64,000 nucleotides of DNA from Massilia sp. Se16.2.3 (GCF_014171595.1 NZ_CP050451.1:4588001-4652000), one strand, 5' to 3'. Positions 49,095-59,135 are shown, counted from the first letter of the stretch. Notes: a model not told the origin generated them from the letters alone. Numbers and translations are program-made.

Positions 49095-49655
49095 ATGAAG
49101 GCCATCTTTCTCGACAAGGACGGCACGCTCGTCGACAACCTGCCCTATAACGTCGAGCCGCGCCGCATTCGCCTGAGCAGCGGAGCCGGCCCGGCCCTGC
49201 GCCTGCTGGCACGGCTCGACTATCGTTTCTTTGTCGTCAGCAACCAGTCCGGCATTGCCGAGGGCCGCTTTCCGGAAGAGGCGATGGTGGCCGTCGGCGA
49301 CCGCCTGACGGACCTGCTGTTCCGGGAAAACCTGACGCTCGACGGTTTCTATTACTGTCCCCACCATCCGGGCGGCACCGTGGCGCCGTATGCGGTCGAG
49401 TGCCATTGCCGCAAGCCCTTGCCGGGCCTGTTGCTGAAGGCAGCCGCCCTGCATGACATCGACCTGCGCGCATCCTGGATGATCGGCGACATCCTCCATG
49501 ACGTCGAGGCCGGCAACCGCGCCGGCTGCCGCACGGTCCTGCTCGACAACGGCAACGAAACCGAATGGCGGCTGGGACCGCGCCGCGTCCCGACCCGGAT
49601 GGCGCCCGACCTGTACGCCGCGGCTGTCCTGATCGCCAGCCACCATGGAGCCTGA
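49095..49655 (+). CDS. HAD-IIIA phosphatase, GmhB-like (heptose bisphosphate phosphatase)
   Basis: 186 residues. HAD motif I is FLDKDGTLVDN, motif II FFVVSNQSGIAEG, and the Lys of motif III is in CHCRKPLPGLLL. The Cys/His zinc loop YYCPHHPGGTVAPYAVECHC is the GmhB signature. Motif IV is MIGDILHDVEAGNRAG. GmhB removes the C7 phosphate of D-glycero-D-manno-heptose 1,7-bisphosphate. Together with the heptosyltransferase-like GT9 two genes on, it points to a heptose-containing product. No gmhA or hldE is in the window. Confidence 0.9.
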   Translation: MKAIFLDKDGTLVDNLPYNVEPRRIRLSSGAGPALRLLARLDYRFFVVSNQSGIAEGRFPEEAMVAVGDRLTDLLFRENLTLDGFYYCPHHPGGTVAPYAVECHCRKPLPGLLLKAAALHDIDLRASWMIGDILHDVEAGNRAGCRTVLLDNGNETEWRLGPRRVPTRMAPDLYAAAVLIASHHGA

Positions 49656-49658
49656 CTG

Positions 49659-49820
49659 ATGGCCGACAGCGCAGTACTCGCCAGCATCGGGACCGGCTGC
49701 ATGGCACTCGACAGCACGGCAATCCACGTCATCGGGCCCGATGCCCCGGGGTTCGATGGCGTGGCGCCCGACGACATCGCGTTCGATAGCGTCAGGCTCG
49801 ACGGCGCGAGGACAAGATGA
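49659..49820 (+). CDS. Possible 53-residue coupled ORF
   Basis: ATG 49659 lies 3 bp after the phosphatase stop, and its TGA overlaps the GT9 ATG at 49817, so spacing supports translation. The sequence is repetitive and acidic: DSTAIHVIGPDAPGFDGVAP, DDIAFDSVRLDGA, loosely like pentapeptide-type spacing. It has no known family. It could be a coupling leader, or the gap could be an eroded gene. Confidence 0.35.
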   Translation: MADSAVLASIGTGCMALDSTAIHVIGPDAPGFDGVAPDDIAFDSVRLDGARTR

Positions 49821-50915
49821 CGACGCCATGGCACACCGCGCGGCACCTGCTGTGCGTCCGGCTCGACTCGCTTGGCGATGTGCTGATGTGCACGCCGGCA
49901 CTGCGCGCCCTGCGCGCGCAATATCCAGGACGCAGGCTTACCCTGCTGACCTCGCCATCGGGAGCGGCGCTGGCCCCCTATCTGGCCGACGTCGACACCG
50001 TCCTTGCCTACGAGGCGCCGTGGATGAAGAGCAGCGCGCCGGAGACTCGGGAGCATCACCTCGCGCTTGTCGAGGCACTGGCGGCACAGCGTTTCGACGG
50101 CGCCGTGATCTTCACCTGCTACAGCCAGAACGCCCTCCCCGCGGCACTGCTGTGCCAGCTGGCCGGCATTCCCCTGCGCGCGGCCTACTACCGCGAAAAA
50201 CCCTACCAGCTGCTGACCGATGGGATCAGCGACCCGGAACCGGGTACGCTGGTGCGCCACGAAGTGCAGCGCCAGCTCGACCTGGTACGCCACCTCGGTG
50301 CCGAGACCGCCGACGAACGGCTGGCATTCACGCCGAAGCGCGAGGATGTGGCTAAGGTGCATGCGCAACTGCGCGCAGCCGGCATCGACCCGGCCGGACG
50401 CTGGTTCGCTTTGCACCCGGGCGCCAGCGCGCCGGCGCGGCGCTATCCGCAGCGCCACTGGAGCACGCTGCTGCACGAGCTGCAGGAACGCATCGGCTGC
50501 CCACTGGTACTGACCGGTGGCGCGCACGAACTGGAACTCATCGAAGGCATCGCGCGCCCGGCCGGCGCACGTGTCTACTCCTTTGCTGGCCGCCTGCACT
50601 GGGCGAACTCGGTGCCCTGCTGGCGCAGGCCTCGCTGGTCGTGAGCAACAACACGGGGCCGGCCCACATCGCCGCCGCCGTGGGCACCCCGGTGGTCGAC
50701 TTGTACGCGCTGACCAATCCCCAGCACACGCCCTGGCGGGTGCCGAACCGGGTGCTCAACCACGACGTCGACTGCCGCTACTGCCACCGCAGCGTCTGCC
50801 CCGGGGCCACCACGACTGCATGGAAAAGCTGGCGCCCGCCCCGGTGGCCGAGGCCGTGTGCAGCCTGCTGGAACAGACGGAGCCTTATCGTATCCGGGAA
50901 CCAGCCCTCGGCTGA
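49817..50915 (+). pseudogene. GT9 (heptosyltransferase-like) glycosyltransferase, two frameshifts as read
   Basis: About 366 residues when corrected. The N-terminal half has LLCVRLDSLGDVLMCTPALR, the GT9 start motif (RxDxxGDxL). The donor half has WFALHPGASAPARRYPQRHW and, after a missing base near 50600, VSNNTGPAHIAAAVGTPVVD (the conserved GP-H motif). A second shift at 50801-50807 (C4/G4) restores DCMEKLAPAPVAEAVCSLLE. Typical GT9 enzymes transfer ADP-heptose to LPS core. The start overlaps the 53-aa ORF stop. It ends the operon. Confidence 0.85.
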
Positions 50916-51027
50916 GCCCGGCATGGAGACGCGACGGCAAATCACGGCGAAGCCGCCGGGGCACGGCTACCGGGACCAGCGCCCCCGGTAGCCGACCTGC
51001 TTCACGCGGCCTGTCGCCGTGGCCCGC

Positions 51028-52447
51028 TTACTTGCCCTGCTTCGCCGCAGCGGGTGCGCTTGACGCGACAGCGCCGCGGAACAAGTCGAGCGGAATCGCA
51101 TTCGCCATTGCCTGCATGCCGAGGTCGTTCGGATGCAGGTGGTCGCCGCTGTCGTAGGCCGGCAGCATCCGCGTCGGGTGGGCCGGATCGCGCACCACGC
51201 GCTCGAAATCGATGACGGCATCGAATTCGTCGCTGCTCCGGATCCAGTTGTTCACCGCCTGGCGCACCGTTTCCTTCTCGGGTGTGTAATACCCCGGGAA
51301 CACAGTGCCTTCAAAGGGCGTCAAGGTCGCGCCGTAGACAGGAATGCCCTTGGCATGGGCACGCGCGATCAACTGGCGATAGCCGGCGATCAGGTCTTGC
51401 GCGCTGACCGCTTCGCTCGCCGGAATGGTACCGGTGCCCGGGTGGCCGATGTCGTTGATGCCGATCAGGACGATCAGGTAGCGCAAGCCGGCAGTCGCCA
51501 GGACGTCGCGGTCGAAGCGTGCCAGTGCAGCGCGGCCGAACAACGGCTGCTCGCCCGGATCGCGCAGCAGGCGGTTGCCGCCGATGCCGCGGTTGACGAT
51601 GCCGAGACGGCCGTTCAGGGGCGCGCAGCGCGGCGACAGCCCGGGCACCGGCCTGGTCGCGCGTTGTCTGCAGGCGCAGCGCCAGCAGGTCGGGCCAGCG
51701 GCGGTTGGCGTCGACGGTGGTGACGGCGCCGTCGGTAATCGAGTCGCCGAGCGCGACGATGGCACCGGCCCCGGGCGCGCTGACGTCCACTTCCGTCAGG
51801 AAGGGCCAGGACGTGGTGGTCCGCTGGGTCGGCAGCGTTTCGGCGTCGGTGAAGTTACCCGGCAGCGAAACATAATTGGTCTGGAAGGCGGAACCGTGGA
51901 TGGTGGTGGCCTGCACCTGTCCAGGCAGGTACAGGCTCACGGCCAGGTCGGACAAGGCCGGCACGTCCAGGTCGACCGGGTCGGATAGCACCGGTGCCCC
52001 GGCGGGAATCGTGATCGATGGCGAGCCGCTGAAGGTCAGCACGCGGTCGGTGCCGGCAACGATCTGCGCACCGGCCCCGGCGCCGGTACTGCGGCGCGCG
52101 ATATGGGACCGCACCGATCCGCAGCGGCGTCGCGCCGTGTTCGTTCGACACGCGGATGCGCACCTGGCTGCCGCCAATGCTGGTGTGGACGATCAGGCGC
52201 AGGGTCTGGTCGTTGAAGGTCTGCGTCTGCGCCGGCAGCGGCGGGCCTGCCGGGGCGGTCCCCCGGTGCCGACCCACTGCTGGCTGGGGTCCCGGGACTC
52301 GGCCCGCACCACGTTCGGCGCCGTGGCAAGGCTCGACAGGGCAATTGCGCCCGCCGCCAGTAGCGCACGGCGCGTCCGCCGCAGTGCCGCCAGCGATTCG
52401 CTGCGCGGGCGTAGCAGTTCGGACAAGGACAGCAACATCGTCTTCAT
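51028..52447 (-). pseudogene. SGNH/GDSL hydrolase, secreted, about three frameshifts as read
   Basis: The start is ATG 52447 (GGAGCC upstream), with a Tat-like or Sec signal (ALRRTRRALLAAGAIALSSL). Frame changes near 52262, 52110 and 51650 join TFNDQTLRLIVHTSIGGSQV, an all-beta region, the nucleophile block IVALGDSITDGAVT, then block III VLIGINDIGHPG and the catalytic Asp-His in YDSGDHLHPNDLG. Corrected length is about 470 residues. The fold belongs to the SGNH family that deacylates carbohydrates or lipids. Motifs are intact, so the breaks may be sequencing indels. Confidence 0.8.
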
Positions 52448-52678
52448 CTTGAGGCTCCTCGAGTTGGATGCCGCCAGCGCCGCGGGCGCGGTCTGCGACA
52501 GCAGGCACCAATCTAGCGAGCCCGGCTGTGCCAAACAAGCCGGCCGCGGCACCGATCCTTGCGCTGGATCGCACTCAGGAGGGAAAACTGATGAGTATCG
52601 GGAACTTTCTTTAACAAGCGCAATAAAGGACGGTCCGCGGACCTGGCGGCAGACTGGGCGGGCGCCGCGCGCCCAAAC

Positions 52679-52703
52679 GAAAAAGGCCAGCTCGAGAGCT
52701 GGC
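52679..52703 (-). terminator. Terminator downstream of tRNA-Pro
   Basis: On the minus strand, GGCCAGCTCTCGAGCTGGCC is a perfect stem-loop followed by TTTTTCG. Confidence 0.85.
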
Positions 52704-52720
52704 CTATCCGATGATTCTGT

Positions 52721-52797
<77 letters not shown>

Positions 52798-52950
52798 ACT
52801 AGCCAGCAATTATACCTGAGGCAGAAATTTTTTCTCAGGTTTTTATGGTCCCTCAGGCAAGTTTCCCTCATGCCCGCGATCAAAATCAAGCCAGAACCGT
52901 TCCCCGCGTAGAGGAAGGCGGGCTCGGCGGCCTGCCTTCCCCAATCTCGC

Positions 52951-54837
52951 CTATTTCCACTCGCCCCGCAACACCTTTACCTGCTCGTACAGGTATTCCG
53001 GCGTTGCCTGCTGCGGCGGCACCGGCAGACCCACCGCCAGTGCCAGCTTCGAGCGCAGGCCGCGCGAGAATGAGCGCTCGAACAGGTTGCCCGGATCGCG
53101 GGTGAACACGCTGCCCCACAGGCCGCGCAGCGCCATCGGGATCACGGGCACCTTGTTGCGCTCGACGATCTTGGCGATGCCGCCGCGGAACTCGCTCATC
53201 TCGCCCGTGGAGGTCAGCTTGCCTTCCGGGAAAATGCAGACCAGGTCACCCTGGTGCAGCGCCTCGGCGATATCGATGAAGGCACGCTCCATCATGAACG
53301 GATCTTCCTTGGCCGGTGCGATTGGGATCGCCTTGGCGGTGCGGAAAATCCAGCCGAGCAGCGGCATCTTGAAGATGCGGTGGTCCATCACGAAACGGAT
53401 AGGCCGGGGGCTGGCCGCGCCGATCACGATGGCGTCGACGTAGCTGACGTGGTTGCACACCAGCACCGCCGGGCCCTCGTCGGGAATGTGCTCGACATCG
53501 ACGGTATGCACGCGGTGAATCGTGTGGATCAGCAGCCAGGCCAGGAAGCGCATCAGGAATTCCGGTACCAGCGAGAAGATGTAGACGGCCACCACCGCGT
53601 TCAGCAGGGCGGTGACCAGGAACATTTGCGGAATCGTGAAGCCCTGCCCCAGCAGCAGGATGGCGACGCCTGCGGCAGCCACCATGAACAAGGCGTTGAG
53701 GATATTCATGCCGGCGATCGTGCGCGAGACGTGCTTCGGGTCGCAGCGGGTCTGGATCAACGCGAACAGCGGCACGATGAAGAAGCCGCCGAAGACGCCG
53801 ATCAGCACCAGGTCGGCAACGATGCGCAGCGTGCCCGGCAAGGCCAGCAGCGCGAAGGCGTCGACAGTTGCCGTGTTGGCGTAGGCCTGGCTCGCGAAAT
53901 ACAGGTCGATGCCGAACACCGACAGGCCGATCGAGCCAAAGGGCACCAGCCCGATCTCGACCTTGCGGCCCGAGAGCTTCTCGCACAGCAGCGAGCCCAC
54001 GCCGATGCCGAGCGAGAACACCGTCAGCAGCATGACGAAGACGCTGTGGTCGCCGTGCAGGTAATCCTTGGCATACACCGGAAATTGCGACAGCATCAGG
54101 GCGCCGTAGAACCAGAACCAGGAATTGCCCAGCATCGACAGGAAGACCGTGCGGTTCTTGCTCGAGAAACGCAGGTTGCGCACCGATTCGGCCGCAAAAT
54201 TCGGGGCAACGCGCAGTTCCGGCGCTGGTGCCGGCGAAGCCGGGATGCGCCAGCTTGCCGCCAGGCCCAACAGCGCCATGAACAGACTGGCCGCTGCCAC
54301 CAGTTCGATGCCGAATGGCTTGTGCGCCACCAGCACGGCGCCGGCCACCTCGCCCAGCAGGATGCCGACAAAGGTGCCCATCTCGATGACGCCATTGCCG
54401 CCGACCAGTTCTTCCTGCTTCAGGTGCTGGGGCAGGTAGGCGTACTTCACGGGACCGAACAGGGTCGAATGGACGCCCATGCCGACCACAGCCGCGATCA
54501 AGAGCCACAAGGTATGGGTCAGCCAGCCGATGCCGGCAACGAGCATGATCGCCACTTCCAGCAGCTTGACGAAGCGCGCCAGCCTGCCCTTCTCGACCTT
54601 GTCGGCGATCTGGCCGGCCGTGGCGGAAAACAGCACATAAGGCAGGATGAACAGGCCCGGGATCAGGTTGTTGAGTAAACCCGGATCGAGCGTGGTCCAG
54701 GACAGCGCGTCATAGGTGAGCGCCACCAGCAGGGCCGTCTTGAACAGGTTGTCGTTGAAGGCGCCGAGGAACTGGGTCCAGAAAAACGGCGCGAATCGAC
54801 GCTGGGACAGCAGGGAAAACTGGCTCGACTGGCTCAT
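52951..54837 (-). CDS. MFS transporter fused to PlsC acyltransferase (LplT-Aas-like)
   Basis: 628 residues from ATG 54837; the longer frame upstream lacks coding character. Residues 1-420 are a 12-helix major facilitator domain (FFWTQFLGAFNDNLFKTALL, an LplT-type start). Residues about 430-628 are a PlsC domain with VCNHVSYVDAIVI (H-x4-D), the substrate loop FPEGKLTSTGEMSEF and VIPMALRGLWGS. This matches the fusion that flips and re-acylates lyso-phospholipids in the inner membrane, but without the acyl-ACP synthetase domain of Aas. The gene is intact. Confidence 0.92.
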   Translation of the reverse strand: MSQSSQFSLLSQRRFAPFFWTQFLGAFNDNLFKTALLVALTYDALSWTTLDPGLLNNLIPGLFILPYVLFSATAGQIADKVEKGRLARFVKLLEVAIMLVAGIGWLTHTLWLLIAAVVGMGVHSTLFGPVKYAYLPQHLKQEELVGGNGVIEMGTFVGILLGEVAGAVLVAHKPFGIELVAAASLFMALLGLAASWRIPASPAPAPELRVAPNFAAESVRNLRFSSKNRTVFLSMLGNSWFWFYGALMLSQFPVYAKDYLHGDHSVFVMLLTVFSLGIGVGSLLCEKLSGRKVEIGLVPFGSIGLSVFGIDLYFASQAYANTATVDAFALLALPGTLRIVADLVLIGVFGGFFIVPLFALIQTRCDPKHVSRTIAGMNILNALFMVAAAGVAILLLGQGFTIPQMFLVTALLNAVVAVYIFSLVPEFLMRFLAWLLIHTIHRVHTVDVEHIPDEGPAVLVCNHVSYVDAIVIGAASPRPIRFVMDHRIFKMPLLGWIFRTAKAIPIAPAKEDPFMMERAFIDIAEALHQGDLVCIFPEGKLTSTGEMSEFRGGIAKIVERNKVPVIPMALRGLWGSVFTRDPGNLFERSFSRGLRSKLALAVGLPVPPQQATPEYLYEQVKVLRGEWK

Positions 54838-55102
54838 GCGATGGGCTGGAAATGAAGAGATGGATAATCTACAACAGCACCCGGGGTGGCACAATCGATA
54901 TTGCCAACAAACATCATCGGCGCGCAACACTGCACCCGAAGTACCGCCCCTTGGCCCCTTCAAGGGCACCTCGGGCCAGGGAAGGCGCGTGCAGGATCGG
55001 CAGAACCGGACTGTTGATTCGCTTTGGAAACCCGTTTGACCACGCACAAAGGAGACGGCCGGCGCCGTTTATTGTGCACTGCAGCGTGAGTAGAATGCTC
55101 GG

Positions 55103-55297
55103 ATGAATTCGCCCATCCTCCACACTATCCAGCTCGGCGCGCCTGACGCGCTGTACGACGACATCGAACACGCGCTGCTCGATCTCACCACCGCTTCGCT
55201 CGACGACGGCGCCTTGACTGGCGCCATCGTCGACGAGTTCGAAATCGACTTCCTGATCGGCGGTAGTCCCCCGCCGGGCTCGGGCTATTCCTGCTGA
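55103..55297 (+). CDS. Small acidic hypothetical protein
   Basis: 64 residues, strongly acidic: HTIQLGAPDALYDDIEHALL, DLTTASLDDGALTGAIVDEF, ending PPPGSGYSC. No family is recognised and no clear Shine-Dalgarno is seen. It faces hom convergently, with 10 bp between the two stops. It could be a true small gene or an accidental frame. Confidence 0.4.
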   Translation: MNSPILHTIQLGAPDALYDDIEHALLDLTTASLDDGALTGAIVDEFEIDFLIGGSPPPGSGYSC

Positions 55298-55307
55298 GCG
55301 CCCTGCC

Positions 55308-56627
55308 TTAGCTCAGCGTTTCCAGCCTGATCCGGGTTACCTTGCCGACGACGGACGCCAGCGCCTCGATCCGTTCGATGGCGGCGATGACGTTCTTCTC
55401 GCGCGTCTCGTGCGTGATCATGATGATGTCGGTGCGGGCGTCGCCACGCGTGCCTTTTTGCAGCACGGCGTCGATCGAAATACCGGCATCGGCCAGGATC
55501 CGGGTCAGGTCGGCCATAACGCCGAGCTGGTCGTTGACGTACACGCGCAGGTAGTAGCTGGTCGTGATGTCCGACATCGGCAGGATCGCCACGTCGGTCA
55601 TCTCGTTCGGCTGGAAGGCCAGGTGCGGCACGCGGCAATACGGGTCGACCGTGGCCAGGCGCGTCACGTCCACCAGGTCGGCGATCACGCTTGATGCGGT
55701 CGGTTCGGAACCCGCACCCTTGCCATAGTAGAGGGTGGAACCGACGGCATCGGCCTCGACCAGCACCGCGTTCATCGCGCCTTCGACGTTGGCGATCAGG
55801 CGCTTGGCCGGGATCAGGGTCGGGTGCACGCGCAGCTCGATGCCCTCGACGCCGTCGACCTTCGCCCGGCGCGTGATGCCGAGCAGCTTGATGCGGTAGC
55901 CGAGCTCTTCCGCGTAGCGAATGTCGTCCGCCTGCAGCTGGCTGATGCCCTCGACGTGGGCCTTGTCGAACTGCACCGGAATGCCGAAGGCGATCGCCGA
56001 CATGATGGTCAGCTTGTGGGCCGCGTCCACGCCCTCGATGTCGAAGGTCGGGTCGAGTTCGGCGTAGCCCAGGTCCTGGGCCTGCTTCAATACCGTATCG
56101 AAGTCCAGGCCCTTGTCGCGCATCTCGGACAGGATGAAGTTGGTCGTGCCGTTGATGATGCCGGCCACCGATTCGATGCGGTTCGCGCTCAAGCCTTCGC
56201 GCAGCGCCTTGATGATCGGTACGCCGCCGGCCACGGCCGCCTCGAAGGCCACCATCACGCCCTTCTCCTGAGCGGCGGCGAAAATCTCGTTGCCGTGCAA
56301 GGCCAGCAGCGCCTTGTTGGCGGTCACCACGTGCTTGCCGTTGGCGATGGCGCGCAGCACCAGCTCGCGCGGCAGCTCGTAGCCGCCGATCAGCTCGACG
56401 ACGATGTCGATGTCGGGGCTATCGACGACGAGATAGGGGTCGTCCACGACCTGGCAGCTGCCGCCGGTGATGCGCGCGGCGCGCTCGACGTTGCGGGCGG
56501 CAACCATGCGGATCTCGATGCCGCGGCCGGCACGGCGGCGGATGTCTTCGCCGTTGCGCTGCAGGACGTTGAAGGTGCCCGCACCGACGGTGCCGATGCC
56601 GAGGAGGCCAACTCTGATGGGTTTCAT
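55308..56627 (-). CDS. hom: Homoserine dehydrogenase
   Basis: 439 residues from ATG 56627 (a second ATG two codons earlier is possible). It reduces aspartate-semialdehyde to homoserine for Thr and Met synthesis. The NAD(P)-binding start is VGLLGIGTVGAGTFNVL. Catalytic-domain blocks are GGVPIIKALREGLSANRIES, INGTTNFILSEMRDKG and GYAELDPTFDIEGVDAAHKL. A C-terminal ACT domain (LRVYVNDQLGVMADLTRILA) implies feedback by threonine. It follows alaA by 17 bp, so they are likely co-transcribed. Confidence 0.97.
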   Translation of the reverse strand: MKPIRVGLLGIGTVGAGTFNVLQRNGEDIRRRAGRGIEIRMVAARNVERAARITGGSCQVVDDPYLVVDSPDIDIVVELIGGYELPRELVLRAIANGKHVVTANKALLALHGNEIFAAAQEKGVMVAFEAAVAGGVPIIKALREGLSANRIESVAGIINGTTNFILSEMRDKGLDFDTVLKQAQDLGYAELDPTFDIEGVDAAHKLTIMSAIAFGIPVQFDKAHVEGISQLQADDIRYAEELGYRIKLLGITRRAKVDGVEGIELRVHPTLIPAKRLIANVEGAMNAVLVEADAVGSTLYYGKGAGSEPTASSVIADLVDVTRLATVDPYCRVPHLAFQPNEMTDVAILPMSDITTSYYLRVYVNDQLGVMADLTRILADAGISIDAVLQKGTRGDARTDIIMITHETREKNVIAAIERIEALASVVGKVTRIRLETLS

Positions 56628-56644
56628 GGTCATTCGCATAAGTG

Positions 56645-57871
56645 CTAGCGTGCGTGGCGCCGGCGGTAGCCGTCGAGGAAGCGGGCAATGCGGCCGCAGG
56701 CGTCGCCCAGGTCGTCCGAATTGGGCAGGAAGACGAGGCGGAAGTGGTCGGGCGAGGTCCAGTTGAAACCCGTACCCTGCACCAGCAGCACCTTCTCGTC
56801 GCGCAGCAGTTCGCAAATGAACTGCTGGTCGTCGGCGATCGGGTAGAGTTTCGGATCGAGGCGCGGGAACATGTACAGCGCCGCCTTCGGCTTGACGACC
56901 GAGACCCCGGGGATGTCGGTCAACAACTGGTAAGCGAGGTCGCGCTGTTTCAGCAGCCGTCCGCCAGGGCCGACCAGGTCGTTGATGCTCTGGTAGCCGC
57001 CCAGCGCGGTCTGGATCGCGAACTGGCCCGGCGCGTTCGCGCACAGGCGCATCGAGGCCAGCATGTTCAGGCCATCGATGTAATCTTTCGCGTGGCGCTT
57101 CTCGCCCGAGACCACCATCCAGCCGGCACGGTAGCCGCAGGAACGGTAGTTCTTCGACAGGCCGTTCAGGGTGACGAACAGCACGTCGTCGGCGAGCGAG
57201 GCGATCGACTCGTGCTGATGGCCGTCGTACAGCACCTTGTCGTAAATTTCGTCGGCATAGACGATGAGGCTATGCTGGCGCGCCAGTTCGATGATGTCGA
57301 GCAGCACTTCGCGCGGATAGAGCGCGCCGGTCGGGTTGTTCGGGTTGATGACGACGATGGCGCGCGTGTTCGGGGTGATCTTGCGGCGCATGTCGGCGAT
57401 GTCCGGCATCCAGTCGGCGCCCTCGTCGCAGATGTAGTGCACGGGCGAGCCGCCGGCCAGGCTGACGGCCGCCGTCCACAGCGGATAATCGGGCGCCGGC
57501 ACCAGCACCTCGTCGCCATTGTTGAGCAGGCCCTGCATCGCCATCACGATCAGTTCCGAGGCGCCATTGCCCAGGTAGATGTCGTCGATGCCGACACCGG
57601 CAATCTTCTTTTGCTGGGTGTAGTGCATCACCGCCTTGCGCGGTGCAAACATCCCCTTCGAATCGGTATAGCCGGCCGCGCCGTGCATGTTGCGGATCAT
57701 GTCCTGCATGATCTCGTCGGGCGGATCGAAACCGAACACGGCCAGGTTGCCGATGTTGAGCTTGATGATCTTGTGACCGTCATCCTCCATCTGGCGCGCC
57801 TGCTCCAGCGCCGGCCCGCGGATCTCGTAGCACACGTCGTCGAGCTTGTTCGATTTCAGGATCGGTCGCAA
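56645..57871 (-). CDS. alaA: Glutamate-pyruvate aminotransferase AlaA
   Basis: 408 residues from TTG 57871, supported by GAGGGGTG just upstream and by alignment with E. coli AlaA (RPILKSNKLDDVCYEIRGP matches its start). PLP enzyme, fold type I: NGASELIVMAMQGLLNNGDE, INPNNPTGALYPREVLLDII, DEIYDKVLY, and the PLP Lys in NGLSKNYRSCGYRAGWM. It makes alanine from pyruvate and glutamate. The usual GNPAPFGF is GNLAVFGF here, a minor change. It lies upstream of hom. Confidence 0.94.
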   Translation of the reverse strand: MRPILKSNKLDDVCYEIRGPALEQARQMEDDGHKIIKLNIGNLAVFGFDPPDEIMQDMIRNMHGAAGYTDSKGMFAPRKAVMHYTQQKKIAGVGIDDIYLGNGASELIVMAMQGLLNNGDEVLVPAPDYPLWTAAVSLAGGSPVHYICDEGADWMPDIADMRRKITPNTRAIVVINPNNPTGALYPREVLLDIIELARQHSLIVYADEIYDKVLYDGHQHESIASLADDVLFVTLNGLSKNYRSCGYRAGWMVVSGEKRHAKDYIDGLNMLASMRLCANAPGQFAIQTALGGYQSINDLVGPGGRLLKQRDLAYQLLTDIPGVSVVKPKAALYMFPRLDPKLYPIADDQQFICELLRDEKVLLVQGTGFNWTSPDHFRLVFLPNSDDLGDACGRIARFLDGYRRRHAR

Positions 57872-58073
57872 ATTGTCACCCCTCGGTTGCCCGCGTTTTG
57901 TACGCGCTGGTTGCCTGCATTGTTGCAGTGCGAAAAATACCATTCTGCCGAAAGCGCAGGATTTAAGCAACCTTGCGGCGGGCGAGCACGCCCACAGGGC
58001 CGCGCTACTGGAATCTTGGCGAAAAGCTTACAATGGCAGCCCATCTTGCCACCCTGCCCGACTGCGAGCCACG

Positions 58074-58460
58074 ATGAAGCTTCACTCCGACAACACCCAA
58101 CAATACCAGACCATCACCGGCTACGATGCCTCCGGCGTCGAGGTCAATGCCCAGCGGTTCAACCACAGCCTGCTCGTGATGCCGGAAACGCCGCCGCGTG
58201 CCTGGGACGTGCGCCGTTTCGAAGACCTCGAAGCGCGCCACTTCGAACAGATCGCCGCCGACAACCCGGATGTCGTCATCCTCGGCACCGGCGAGCGCCA
58301 GCGCTTCGTGCATCCGCGCCTGACGGCCAGCCTGTCGGCGCGCCACGTCGGCGTCGAATCGATGGACAGCCAGGCTGCCTGCCGTACCTATAACGTGCTG
58401 ATGGGCGAAGGCCGCAAGGTGACGCTGGCCCTGATCCTCGAAGGCAGCGCAGCCGGCTGA
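58074..58460 (+). CDS. Mth938/NDUFAF3-like domain protein (DUF498 type)
   Basis: 128 residues from ATG 58074. Blocks typical of the family: ITGYDASGVEVNAQRFNHSL, PDVVILGTGERQRFVHPRLT, VGVESMDSQAACRTYNVLMG, EGRKVTLALILEG. The fold is small alpha/beta and the eukaryotic relative NDUFAF3 assists complex I assembly; the bacterial role is unknown. The gene is divergent from alaA and precedes bcp by about 200 bp. Confidence 0.87.
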   Translation: MKLHSDNTQQYQTITGYDASGVEVNAQRFNHSLLVMPETPPRAWDVRRFEDLEARHFEQIAADNPDVVILGTGERQRFVHPRLTASLSARHVGVESMDSQAACRTYNVLMGEGRKVTLALILEGSAAG

Positions 58461-58664
58461 ACCGATATGCTGCCTCCGCTGATGGTTCCCTATTGAAACT
58501 TTCGCGCTTCGTCCTCATATCGGAACAGCCATTGACAAGTTGACATGCTAGACTGGCAGCGTCGTCGATGGCCGATTATGATGACGGGCATGCGGGATGG
58601 TACGAGGCCGATCCCGCTCCCCGAATCTGTTCAATCCAGCCCCGATACCAGTCAGGAGAACCCC

Positions 58665-59135
58665 GTGGCCGTCAGCCCCAGCGCAGCAACCGTAGAGAAC
58701 TTTTCCGCCGCCATGACCGGCGACCAGACCTTCCAGCTCGGCGGGCGACCGGCCAAGTACACGGTGCTGTATTTCTATCCCAAGGACAATACCCCGGGCT
58801 GCACCACCGAGAGCATCGCCTTCCGCGAGAAGCACGAGGAATTCAAGGCGGCCGGGGCCGAGGTCTATGGCATCAGCCGCGACTCGCTGCGTTCGCACGA
58901 AAACTTCAAGTCCAAGCTGGGCCTGCCTTTCGAGTTGATCTCCGACCCCGACGAACTGGTCTGCAACCAGTTCAATGTCATGAAGATGAAGAGCATGTAC
59001 GGCAAGCAAGTACGCGGGGTCGAGCGCAGTACGTTTGTCGTTGACGCTCAAGGCAGATTGGTGAAAGAATGGCGTGGGGTGAAAGTCCCCGACCACGTCG
59101 ACGAAGTGCTGGAATTCGTGAAGCGCCAGCCCTGA
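58665..59135 (+). CDS. bcp: Thioredoxin-dependent peroxiredoxin (Bcp/PrxQ)
   Basis: 156 residues from GTG 58665, chosen for the AGGAG box 7 bp before it. The peroxidatic Cys is in YFYPKDNTPGCTTESIAFRE (PxxxT/SxxC context). The second Cys in the helix is Thr here, so it may be a 1-Cys type or use the later Cys in DELVCNQFNV as resolving residue. It reduces peroxides in the cytoplasm. A frame that opens at 58545 is rejected. Confidence 0.93.
   Translation: MAVSPSAATVENFSAAMTGDQTFQLGGRPAKYTVLYFYPKDNTPGCTTESIAFREKHEEFKAAGAEVYGISRDSLRSHENFKSKLGLPFELISDPDELVCNQFNVMKMKSMYGKQVRGVERSTFVVDAQGRLVKEWRGVKVPDHVDEVLEFVKRQP

Noticed and set aside
44984..50915. The glycosylation region as a prophage or integrative element
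   Set aside because: No integrase, att repeat or phage gene; base composition looks like the neighbours. The tRNA-Pro 2 kb away has no duplicated 3' end nearby.
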